Assembly (NCBI GenBank): GCA_965206145.1
Contig: CBDBIK010000005.1
Span: 62,001 to 126,000, forward strand
Direction: 5' to 3'
DNA from: CBDBIK01 sp965206145
GTDB lineage: Bacteria > Pseudomonadota > Alphaproteobacteria > TMED109
Length of the DNA stretch: 64,000 nucleotides
Shown: positions 16,445-25,135 of the stretch, one piece after another
Layout: every line of letters begins with the position of its first letter
How positions within the stretch are numbered: position 1 is the stretch's first letter
The notes under the pieces: model-generated
What the model saw: only the letters and a program-made list of their open reading frames with translations
Database searches by the model: none
What the model was told of the DNA's origin: nothing
Program-made: the position numbers and the translations under genes

Positions 16445-17221
16445 ATGCTGGCACGAATCATTAACGTCGCATCCAACACGTCGCGGATGTCATTCCAGCG
16501 CGCTCAGATGGAAACACTTGGGCTTGAATGGAAACGTTTGGAAGCCACCATTCCCGAAACCCTACCCGTCCCCTTCAGCGACCCGCGATGGAATCAATGG
16601 GAGCGACCGCTGAGGGCAGCGGAGGCGGCCTTGTTCGTTTCACATTGCGCTGCATGGGAAGAGGTTGCCGCCTCAAACGAGCCAAAGTTGATTCTAGAAG
16701 ATGATGCGTTACTGGCTGCGGACGTTCCGGCTTTTCTACAGCGACTGGAGAGCAAGGAAGGGTTTGACCATATAACGCTCGAAGTCCGCAACAGAAAGAA
16801 ACTCGTAGGAGGAATGCACTCCAGCCTGCCCATAAGACGTCTCTACCAGGACCGAACCGGGGCAGCTGCCTTCGTCCTGTGGCCTTCGGGAGCAAGAAAG
16901 CTACTCGCCCGTGCAAAAGCTCGCGCCGCTCTCGCGGATGCAATCATCTGCTCGACATACAATCTGAGGTCTTGGCAAGCTGATCCAGGGCTGGCTATCC
17001 AACTCGACCAATGTTTCGCCTATGGGATGGTGTCGCCAATCGATGCGTCCTCAACCCTTACAAAGGAACTCAGCCCCAGCGGCACGGCCATTCACCGCCT
17101 TCGCCGAATTGTGGGACAGGCCCGTATGGGAGTGCGTCAAGTTTCGCAAACGGCGGTAGCCAGGCGCATGCTCATCTCTTTGTCCCCCAATTGGCCAATG
17201 CTGTCTGGTTCCCAGACCTAG
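16445..17221 (+). CDS. Glycosyltransferase family 25 (LPS-type)
   Basis: 258 residues. GT25 enzymes add sugars to lipopolysaccharide or other surface glycans. Seen here are the N-terminal 'INVASNTSRMSFQRAQMETL' (the 'xNLxxxxxRxxxxxxQ' start), 'SHCAAWEEV', the 'KLILEDDALLA' acidic motif and 'RTGAAAFVLWPSGARKLLAR'. Length is normal. The gene is isolated between the conjugation operon and integrase remnants, so it is probably cargo of the mobile element. A second, different GT25 lies at 51.6 kb. Confidence 0.8.
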   Translation: MLARIINVASNTSRMSFQRAQMETLGLEWKRLEATIPETLPVPFSDPRWNQWERPLRAAEAALFVSHCAAWEEVAASNEPKLILEDDALLAADVPAFLQRLESKEGFDHITLEVRNRKKLVGGMHSSLPIRRLYQDRTGAAAFVLWPSGARKLLARAKARAALADAIICSTYNLRSWQADPGLAIQLDQCFAYGMVSPIDASSTLTKELSPSGTAIHRLRRIVGQARMGVRQVSQTAVARRMLISLSPNWPMLSGSQT

Positions 17222-17263
17222 CCAAGCATTAGGCACTTGAAGTGCTCCATAAAATGTTTGGGG

Positions 17264-17399
17264 TTTTGCCTGGCAGAGCAGGTTTTCTCGGAGATATTGT
17301 GGCAGGAACCTGACCTCGTTGGAAGTGTGGTGGTTGAACCTCCACTCGATCTCCTTGGGGTACAGATGAAAGGTATGCTTAGGCAACCCCTTGAGCTTG
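17264..17399 (-). mobile_element. Transposase C-terminal remnant (IS1595/ISXO2-like)
   Basis: On the minus strand the segment reads 'LKGLPKHTFHLYPKEIEWRF', then 'NHHTSNEVRFLPQYLREN', similar to the C-terminal end of IS1595-type transposases ('FxLYLKExEwRFNHR...LLRxNPL'). The catalytic domain is absent. It abuts the integrase remnant at 17399/17400, which suggests that an insertion sequence entered the integrase gene and then decayed. Confidence 0.45.
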
Positions 17400-18096
17400 T
17401 TATCACCGGCAGAAATCAACCAGGTGTTCGACGTGCTGGCCCGGCTCGAAGAAGAGGACGCATAGCAGCACCATAGTGCGGACATTGTCCGCTTGCTGAT
17501 GTTGATCGGATGCCGGCATCGGGAGATTTGCCACCTGAAACGAAGTATGGTGCGTAGCCCTGTCCCGAAACTTGCCGAGATCAAAACCGGTCCCCGGGAG
17601 ATATATCTGTGCGATAAAGCCGTTGCCATCGCCAAAACGGCAAGCCCGCCTGCCACACCACGGCAAAAGCGGCTGGCTGTTTCCGCACCACAGAAACTCG
17701 GACAGGCTCAGAAACAAGGTTTCCGAGTTGGGCACGCGTGCGCAAAACAGCGGTCATTGAAGACGTGCGAGTCCACGATCTTCATCATACCCACGCCTCA
17801 TGCGATGACGAAAGGGATAATACTTCCTTGGTGTCCAAACTTCTGGGACACCGGCAACCCGCATGACCTTGCGCTACATGTACGTATCGGACAAAGATGC
17901 CGAGGTCATCGCCGAATGGATCGGTGAAATTCTGCGGGACCTGCTACGGGGCACGATGCCGATCTCGCAACTCCCCGAGTCGGAAACGAAGATAAAGAAC
18001 ATCAAAAAGCATAAACTCAAAGAACACAGGCCCAAAAACGTCAACTCAAGCCGCCAACAATTGCCAACGCCAACATGGCTTTTGCGCTCCGTGTGA
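17400..18096 (+). pseudogene. Tyrosine recombinase (integrase), multiply broken
   Basis: Starting at 17400 the plus strand reads 'LSPAEINQVFDVLARLEEED', a stop (TAG 17463), then 'SADIVRLLMLIGCRHREICH' (box I Arg present) and 'AEIKTGPREIYLCDKAVAI'. The family continues in other frames: 'VRVHDLHHTHAS' at about 17765-17800, where the box II arginine codon is CAT (His) instead of CGT; 'VSKLLGHRQPA'; then 'MTLRYMYVSDKDAEVIAEWI' with the likely tyrosine nucleophile at about 17878. At least three frame changes, one nonsense codon and a catalytic substitution show it is dead. The N-terminal part is missing at the transposase junction. Confidence 0.75.
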
Positions 18097-18502
18097 GCAA
18101 GGAGACGTTTCCGTCGCCAGCGTCAAAGCCAGGGCGGGAGGCTTGACCGTTGGTTCCTGGGTGCAACAAAAGGTTCAACACACACCCCGATAACTTGCTG
18201 CAACCGGAGACCGGCCCGGCAAGGCGAACGAAATCAACCGCCCTCCGTGTCGCCCGAAAACAGGTGGCACACTACAAACGCCATCAAATCAAAGAGACAT
18301 GATGTTCCGTTCCTCGTTGGGCCAGAAGGATATTGCAGGGATAGATTGCTCCTGTACAGGGGCGTCCAAACAACAGGGAAGCCATTGCCCCCAGATACTC
18401 TAGGGGGGAGGTGGCCTTCAGTTTGCAGCCGGCCCTGGTGGCGGCAGAGACGAGGGCCGTTTGTTTGGCGTTAACCCTGGAAACCTGGTGGGATGCCGCG
18501 GT
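18097..18502. other. Intergenic stretch, nothing recognised
   Basis: About 400 bp between the integrase remnant and the end of the autotransporter gene. Short frames exist but none looks like a conserved protein, and no hairpin with a T-run is obvious downstream of the autotransporter stop. Confidence 0.4.
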
Positions 18503-21500
18503 TCAGAACTTCACATCCAGGTTAAGCCCCAGGCCCCAGGCTTCAAAGTCGCTTTGCCCGATGCCGTCATACGTTCCAGTGAGAGACAACCGGGCGCCAT
18601 CGGGGCTGGTCATGCTGATCCCAGGCTTGACCCGCGCTCGCCAGCCATTTTCCTCTTGCCCGGCGGTGGTCAAGGTGGCACCACGGGCGTTTGCATGGTT
18701 GTAGATCGCATCCAGCGTGAACGTAGGTTCATAGTGCCAGCCATCGTCGCTCAGGAACCGCCTTGAGATCGTCGGGCCAAACCGGAATTGTCCTTGCGAG
18801 ATTGTCTGGCTCGGAACCGTGTCGCCCAGCGTACTGGTATAGGCTTCCTGTTCGTCTTCCAACCAGGACAGGGCGGCATTGGGCCGGAGAGTCCATTGAC
18901 CCCGGGTGAACACCCCCGACAGACTGAGATCGGCCAACCAGCGAGTGGAGGTGAAACTGTCGGTATAGGAGCCCGTCGCCGTGACATCATTTTCGGAGGT
19001 GCCCCCGGCCACACGGGTGTCGAGATAGAGGTTTTCTTGCAACCGCACGGTCACATAAGGCCCGGCCATCCAGCCCGTGCCTTCGGTTCTGGTGCCTTCG
19101 CCGTCGTTGTTGTCGATCAGGCGGTCATATTGCAGCACTGCGCCCACCAGCAGGGCCGGTGAGAACAGATAGTCAATCCCCAGATGGGCAATGGCAAAAT
19201 CACCGTCGGAGCCCGCGCCGCCGTTGAACTTGTGGAAACTGCCCTCAACCCAGACATCAAGGCGGCGGCGCTCATGGCTCACCCCCTCCCCCTGCGCCAC
19301 CTGCAGGTGAGCGGCGGCGCGAGTAACCTGATCCAGACTGGTGGCGAAATCGTAGCTCCCCGAATCAAGAAGGCTGCGCAGGTTGAAGTCAACGGGCATG
19401 AATTTATTGATCTCGCCAGTGGCAAAGCTCAACTGTTCCGATCCAACGCCGCTTCGCAACCGGTCGATCCGGCGCGACGCATCCGGCTGGTTGGCCAAAA
19501 TGAGCCGGGTACGCATCTCCATAAACTGGTTGATGGTATCAACCGTCTTTTGAACCGAGACATCCGTACTCACCGAGATGATGACCGTGGCTTCGGACAC
19601 ATCAGGTCTAACGTCGCCAGGGCCGTCAGGGCCGTCAGTCACGGTCAGAGTGAACTCCAGTTCTCCGTCCTCCGCCGTCTGTCGCATTGGCGCAGTGAAG
19701 GTGGCAGTGACGGTGCGCGCGCCGGTCAGGGTGACAGGGGTTCCGGCGGTCTGCTCCCATGAGTAGCTCACGGTATTGCTCATGGCAGGATCGGAACTGT
19801 CACTACTACTGCCATCAAGGGTGACGGTATCGCCTTCGTTCACAGTCTGGTTTGAACCGGCATCGGCTATTGCAGTAGTTGCCTCAATCGTCGCCGTCGC
19901 CGTCGCCGTGCCCAGTCTGAAACCTGTCGGCAGCGGGTTCGAGGCGTTCGCGCTCAGGATTGCGGTGAAGGTTTCGGCCACTTCCGCATCTCCATCGGGT
20001 AACACCGGCACGGTGAAGGTCTGGCTCAGGGCAGTCCCGGTCGCGCCGGTCAAAAAGGTCAGCGTGCCGCTTCCGCTCGGATCCCCGAAGTCACTCCCCG
20101 CCGTCGCCGTGCCAGCCACGGTTTCATAGTCCACCACCACATCCGCGCCCGGTGAGCCCGATGGTGAGCCCGATAAAGTCACCGTGAAGATGGCATCCTT
20201 GCCCTCGTCCACATTGCCGCCGCCCGAGATCGACACCGTCGCCGAACCATTCGCGGTAATCGTCGCCGTCGCCGTCGTCGACATCGTGTCCAGGCTGAAA
20301 CCTGTCGGCAGCGGGGTCGAGGCGTTCGCGCTCAGGGTTGCGGTGAAGGTCTCGCTGCCTTCCACAAGGCTGTCGGTTGTCACCGGCACGGTGAAGGTCT
20401 GGCTCAGAGTGGTCGTGTCCGCCGCAAAGGTCAGCGTGCCGCTCGTCGCGGTGAAATCACTCGCGGTCGCCGTGTCCGCTGCGGTGGCATAGTCCACCAC
20501 CACTGCCGCGCCCGGTGAGTCCGACAACGTCACCGTGAAGGTGGCATTTTCGCCCTCGTTCACGGTGCCAGTGGGCCCGGCAATCGACACCGTCGCCGAA
20601 CCATTCGCGATAATCGCCACCTGCGCGCTCGTCGTGCCCCGGGTGAACCCGGTCGGCAGCGGGGTGCCCTCGTTCGCCCTATTCAGTCTTACGGTGAAGG
20701 TCTCGCTGCCTTCCACCTGGGCATCGTTGAGCACCGGCACGGTGAAGGTCTGGCTCAGAGTGGTCGTGTTCGCCGCAAAGTCCAGCTCCCAGAACCCTTG
20801 TGTGTAATCACTCCCCGCAGTCGCCGTGCCGCTCTCCGGCACGGTGAGAGCGGTTATCTCCAATTCCGCGCCCGGTGAGGCCGACAAAGTCACCGTGAAG
20901 GTGGCATCATTGCCCTCGGCCACATTGCCGCCGCCCGAGATCGACACCGTCGCCAAACCCGCCGCGATAATCGCCGCCTGCGCACTCGTCGTGCCCAGGG
21001 TGAACCCGGTCGGCAGCGGGGTCAAGGCGTTCGCGCTCAGGGTTGCGGTGAAGCTCTCGCTGCCTTCCACCTGAGGATCGTCAAGTACCGGCACGGTGAA
21101 GGTCTGGCTCAGAGTGGTCGTGTTCGCCGCAAAGGTCAGCGTGCCGGTGGTTTCTGTGAAATCACTCCCCGTCGTCGCCGTGCCCGCCGCGGTGGCATAA
21201 TCCACCACCACTGCCGCGCCCGGTGAGTGCGATAAAGTCACCGTGAAGGTGGCATCATCGCCCTCGTTCACATTGCCGCCGCCCGAGATCGACACCGTCG
21301 CCATGCCCGCCGCCCCGATCGTCGCCGTCGCCGTCGCCGTACCCAGGCTGAAACCTGTCGGCAGCGGGGTCGAGGCGTTCGCGCTCAGGGTCGCGGTGAA
21401 GCTCTCGTCGCCTTCCACCTGGGCATCGTCGAGCACCGGCACGGTAAAGGTCTGGCTCAGATCGTCCCCGGTCGCGCCGGCCGTGAAGGTCAGCGTGCCG

Positions 21501-23971
21501 CTGGTTGCGGTGAAATCATCCCCCGCGGTTGCCGTGCCCGCTGCGGTGGCATAGTCCACCACCACTGCCGCGCCCGGTGAGTGCGATAAAGTCACCGTGA
21601 AGGTGGCATCATCGCCCTCGTTCACATTGCCGCCGCCCGAGATCGACACCGTTGCCGACCCCGCCGCCCCAATCGTCGCCGTTGCCGTCGCCGTACCGAG
21701 GCTGAAACCTGTCGGCAGCGGGGTCGAGGCGTTCGCGCTCAGGGTCGCGGTGAAGCTCTCGTCGCCTTCCACCTGGGCATCGTCGAGCACCGGCACGGTA
21801 AAGGTCTGGCTCAGATCGTCCCCGGTCGCGCCGGCCGTGAAGGTCAGCGTGCCGCTGGTTGCGGTGAAATCATCCCCCGCGGTTGCCGTTCCCGCTGCGG
21901 TGGCATAGTCCACCACCACTGCCGCGCCCGGTGAGTGCGATAAAGTCACCGTGAAGGTGGCGTCTGCGCCCTCGTTCACGTTGCCGCCGCCCGAGATCGC
22001 CACCGTCGCCGAACCCGCCGCCCCAATCGTCGCCGTTGCCGTCGCCGTACCGAGGCTGAAACCTGTCGGCAGCGGGGTCGAGGCGTTCGCGCTCAGGGTC
22101 GCGGTGAAGCTCTCGTCGCCTTCCACCTGGGCATCGTCGAGCACCGGCACGGTAAAGGTCTGGCTCAGATCGTCCCCGGTCGCGCCGGCCGTGAAGGTCA
22201 GCGTGCCGCTGGTTGCGGTGAAATCATCCCCCGCGGTTGCCGTTCCCGCTGCGGTGGCATAGTCCACCACCACTGCCGCGCCCGGTGAGTGCGATAAAGT
22301 CACCGTGAAGGTGGCGTCTGCGCCCTCGTTCACGTTGCCACCGCCCGAGATCGCCACCGTTGCCGACCCCGCCGCCCCAATCGTCGCCGTTGCCGTCGCC
22401 GTACCGAGGCTGAAACCTGTCGGCAGCGGGGTCGAGGCGTTCGCGCTCAGGGTCGCGGTGAAGCTCTCGTCGCCTTCCACCTGGGCATCGTCGAGCACCG
22501 GCACGGTAAAGGTCTGGCTCAGATCGTCCCCGGTCGCGCCGGCCGTGAAGGTCAGCGTGCCGCTGGTTGCGGTGAAATCATCCCCCGCGGTTGCCGTGCC
22601 CGCTGCGGTGGCATAGTCCACCACCACTGCCGCGCCCGGTGAGTGCGATAAAGTCACCGTGAAGGTGGCATCATCGCCCTCGTTCACATTGCCGCCGCCC
22701 GAGATCGACACCGTCGCCGAACCCGCCGCCCCAATCGTCGCCGTTGCCGTCGCCGTACCCAGGCTGAAACCTGTCGGCAGCGGGGTCGTGGCGTTCGCGC
22801 TCAGGGTTGCGGTGAAGCTCTCGTCGCCTTCCACCTGGGCATCGTCGAGCACCGGCACGGTAAAGGTCTGGCTCAGATCGTCCCCGGTCGCGCCGGCCGT
22901 GAAGGTCAGCGTGCCGCTGGTTGCGGTGAAATCATCCCCCGCGGTTGCCGTGCCCGCTGCGGTGGCATAATCCACCACCACTGCCGCGCCCGGTGAGTGC
23001 GATAAAGTCACCGTGAAGGTGGCATCATCGCCCTCGTTCACATTGCCGCCGCCGGAGATCGCCACCGTCGCCGAACCCGCCGCCCCAATCGTCGCCGTTG
23101 CCGTCGCCGTACCCAGGCTGAAACCTGTCGGCAGCGGGGTCGAGGCGTTCGCGCTCAGGGTCGCGGTGAAGCTCTCGTCGCCTTCCACCTGGGCATCGTC
23201 GAGCACCGGCACGGTAAAGGTCTGGCTCAGATCGTCCCCGGTCGCGCCGGCCGTGAAGGTCAGCGTGCCGCTGGTTGCGGTGAAATCATCCCCCACGGTT
23301 GCCGTGCCCGCTGCGGTGGCATAGTCCACCACCACTGCCGCGCCCGGTGAGTGCGATAAAGTCACCGTGAAGGTGGCGTCTGCGCCCTCGTTCACGTTGC
23401 CACCGCCCGAGATCGCCACCGTTGCCGACCCCGCCGCCCCAATCGTCGCCGTTGCCGTCGCCGTACCGAGGCTGAAACCTGTCGGCAGCGGGGTCGAGGC
23501 GTTCGCGCTCAGGGTCGCGGTGAAGCTCTCGTCGCCTTCCACCTGGGCATCGTCGAGCACCGGCACGGTAAAGGTCTGGCTCAGATCGTCCCCGGTCGCG
23601 CCGGCCGTGAAGGTCAGCGTGCCGCTGGTTGCGGTGAAATCATCCCCCGCGGTTGCCGTGCCCGCTGCGGTGGCATAGTCCACCACCACTGCCGCGCCCG
23701 GTGAGTGCGATAAAGTCACCGTGAAGGTGGCATCATCGCCCTCGTTCACATTGCCGCCGCCCGAGATCGACACCGTCGCCGAACCCGCCGCCCCAATCGT
23801 CGCCGTTGCCGTCGCCGTACCCAGGCTGAAACCTGTCGGCAGCGGGGTCGTGGCGTTCGCGCTCAGGGTTGCGGTGAAGCTCTCGTCGCCTTCCACCTGG
23901 GCATCGTCGAGCACCGGCACGGTAAAGGTCTGGCTCAGATCGTCCCCGGTCGCGCCGGCCGTGAAGGTCAC
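18503..23971 (-). CDS. Giant autotransporter adhesin, C-terminal part (after frameshift)
   Basis: This frame is the continuation of the gene beginning at 33156. It encodes about eleven further Calx-beta modules ('SISGGGNVNEGDDATFTVTL ... VEGDESFTATLSANA'), the last four diverged, then a PKD-like module ('ADAGSNQTVNEGDTVTLDGS'). The last about 270 residues are an autotransporter beta-barrel ('LDVWVEGSFHKFNGG', 'HLGIDYLFSPALLVGAVLQY', ending in 'GLGLNLDVKF' with the terminal Phe expected for outer-membrane proteins). The apparent GTG start at 23971 is an artefact of a one-base deletion inside a repeat. As a separate gene it would lack a signal peptide and be non-functional. Confidence 0.85.
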   Translation of the reverse strand: MTFTAGATGDDLSQTFTVPVLDDAQVEGDESFTATLSANATTPLPTGFSLGTATATATIGAAGSATVSISGGGNVNEGDDATFTVTLSHSPGAAVVVDYATAAGTATAGDDFTATSGTLTFTAGATGDDLSQTFTVPVLDDAQVEGDESFTATLSANASTPLPTGFSLGTATATATIGAAGSATVAISGGGNVNEGADATFTVTLSHSPGAAVVVDYATAAGTATVGDDFTATSGTLTFTAGATGDDLSQTFTVPVLDDAQVEGDESFTATLSANASTPLPTGFSLGTATATATIGAAGSATVAISGGGNVNEGDDATFTVTLSHSPGAAVVVDYATAAGTATAGDDFTATSGTLTFTAGATGDDLSQTFTVPVLDDAQVEGDESFTATLSANATTPLPTGFSLGTATATATIGAAGSATVSISGGGNVNEGDDATFTVTLSHSPGAAVVVDYATAAGTATAGDDFTATSGTLTFTAGATGDDLSQTFTVPVLDDAQVEGDESFTATLSANASTPLPTGFSLGTATATATIGAAGSATVAISGGGNVNEGADATFTVTLSHSPGAAVVVDYATAAGTATAGDDFTATSGTLTFTAGATGDDLSQTFTVPVLDDAQVEGDESFTATLSANASTPLPTGFSLGTATATATIGAAGSATVAISGGGNVNEGADATFTVTLSHSPGAAVVVDYATAAGTATAGDDFTATSGTLTFTAGATGDDLSQTFTVPVLDDAQVEGDESFTATLSANASTPLPTGFSLGTATATATIGAAGSATVSISGGGNVNEGDDATFTVTLSHSPGAAVVVDYATAAGTATAGDDFTATSGTLTFTAGATGDDLSQTFTVPVLDDAQVEGDESFTATLSANASTPLPTGFSLGTATATATIGAAGMATVSISGGGNVNEGDDATFTVTLSHSPGAAVVVDYATAAGTATTGSDFTETTGTLTFAANTTTLSQTFTVPVLDDPQVEGSESFTATLSANALTPLPTGFTLGTTSAQAAIIAAGLATVSISGGGNVAEGNDATFTVTLSASPGAELEITALTVPESGTATAGSDYTQGFWELDFAANTTTLSQTFTVPVLNDAQVEGSETFTVRLNRANEGTPLPTGFTRGTTSAQVAIIANGSATVSIAGPTGTVNEGENATFTVTLSDSPGAAVVVDYATAADTATASDFTATSGTLTFAADTTTLSQTFTVPVTTDSLVEGSETFTATLSANASTPLPTGFSLDTMSTTATATITANGSATVSISGGGNVDEGKDAIFTVTLSGSPSGSPGADVVVDYETVAGTATAGSDFGDPSGSGTLTFLTGATGTALSQTFTVPVLPDGDAEVAETFTAILSANASNPLPTGFRLGTATATATIEATTAIADAGSNQTVNEGDTVTLDGSSSDSSDPAMSNTVSYSWEQTAGTPVTLTGARTVTATFTAPMRQTAEDGELEFTLTVTDGPDGPGDVRPDVSEATVIISVSTDVSVQKTVDTINQFMEMRTRLILANQPDASRRIDRLRSGVGSEQLSFATGEINKFMPVDFNLRSLLDSGSYDFATSLDQVTRAAAHLQVAQGEGVSHERRRLDVWVEGSFHKFNGGAGSDGDFAIAHLGIDYLFSPALLVGAVLQYDRLIDNNDGEGTRTEGTGWMAGPYVTVRLQENLYLDTRVAGGTSENDVTATGSYTDSFTSTRWLADLSLSGVFTRGQWTLRPNAALSWLEDEQEAYTSTLGDTVPSQTISQGQFRFGPTISRRFLSDDGWHYEPTFTLDAIYNHANARGATLTTAGQEENGWRARVKPGISMTSPDGARLSLTGTYDGIGQSDFEAWGLGLNLDVKF

Positions 23972-25135
23972 GTGCCGCTGGTTGCGGTGAAATCATCCCC
24001 CGCGGTTGCCGTTCCCGCTGCGGTGGCATAGTCCACCACCACTGCCGCGCCCGGTGAGTGCGATAAAGTCACCGTGAAGGTGGCGTCTGCGCCCTCGTTC
24101 ACGTTGCCACCGCCCGAGATCGCCACCGTTGCCGACCCCGCCGCCCCAATCGTCGCCGTTGCCGTCGCCGTACCGAGGCTGAAACCTGTCGGCAGCGGGG
24201 TCGTGGCGTTCGCGCTCAGGGTTGCGGTGAAGCTCTCGTCGCCTTCCACCTGGGCATCGTCGAGCACCGGCACGGTAAAGGTCTGGCTCAGATCGTCCCC
24301 GGTCGCGCCGGCCGTGAAGGTCAGCGTGCCGCTGGTTGCGGTGAAATCATCCCCCGCGGTTGCCGTGCCCGCTGCGGTGGCATAGTCCACCACCACTGCC
24401 GCGCCCGGTGAGTGCGATAAAGTCACCGTGAAGGTGGCATCATCGCCCTCGTTCACATTGCCGCCGCCCGAGATCGACACCGTCGCCGAACCCGCCGCCC
24501 CAATCGTCGCCGTTGCCGTCGCCGTACCCAGGCTGAAACCTGTCGGCAGCGGGGTCGTGGCGTTCGCGCTCAGGGTTGCGGTGAAGCTCTCGTCGCCTTC
24601 CACCTGGGCATCGTCGAGCACCGGCACGGTAAAGGTCTGGCTCAGATCGTCCCCGGTCGCGCCGGCCGTGAAGGTCAGCGTGCCGCTGGTTGCGGTGAAA
24701 TCATCCCCCGCGGTTGCCGTTCCCGCTGCGGTGGCATAGTCCACCACCACTGCCGCGCCCGGTGAGTGCGATAAAGTCACCGTGAAGGTGGCATCATCGC
24801 CCTCGTTCACATTGCCGCCGCCCGAGATCGACACCGTCGCCGAACCCGCCGCCCCAATCGTCGCCGTTGCCGTCGCCGTACCCAGGCTGAAACCTGTCGG
24901 CAGCGGGGTCGTGGCGTTCGCGCTCAGGGTCGCGGTGAAGCTCTCATCGCCTTCCACCTGGGCATCGTCGAGCACCGGCACGGTAAAGGTCTGGCTCAGA
25001 TCGTCCCCGGTCGCGCCGACCGTGAAGGTCAGCGTGCCGTTCGTTGCGGTGAAATCATCCCCCGCGGTTGCCGTGCCCGCTGCGGTGGCATAGTCCACCA
25101 CCACTGCCGCGCCCGGTGAGCCCGACAACGTCACC
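21243..25135 (-). repeat. Eleven tandem 354-bp Calx-beta coding repeats
   Basis: The same sequence start recurs at 21243, 21597, 21951, 22305, 22659, 23013, 23367, 23721, 24074, 24428, 24782 and 25136. All steps are 354 bp (118 codons) except 23721 to 24074, which is 353. Units are almost identical at the DNA level, differing at a few shared positions (for example GDD/GAD and SIS/AIS variants). The pattern points to recent expansion or gene conversion. Confidence 0.95.

Noticed and set aside
17051..17656. The full 201-codon minus-strand frame over the integrase/transposase junction
   Set aside because: Only the stretch around 17264-17399 resembles a transposase; the rest is antisense to the glycosyltransferase and the integrase remnant.
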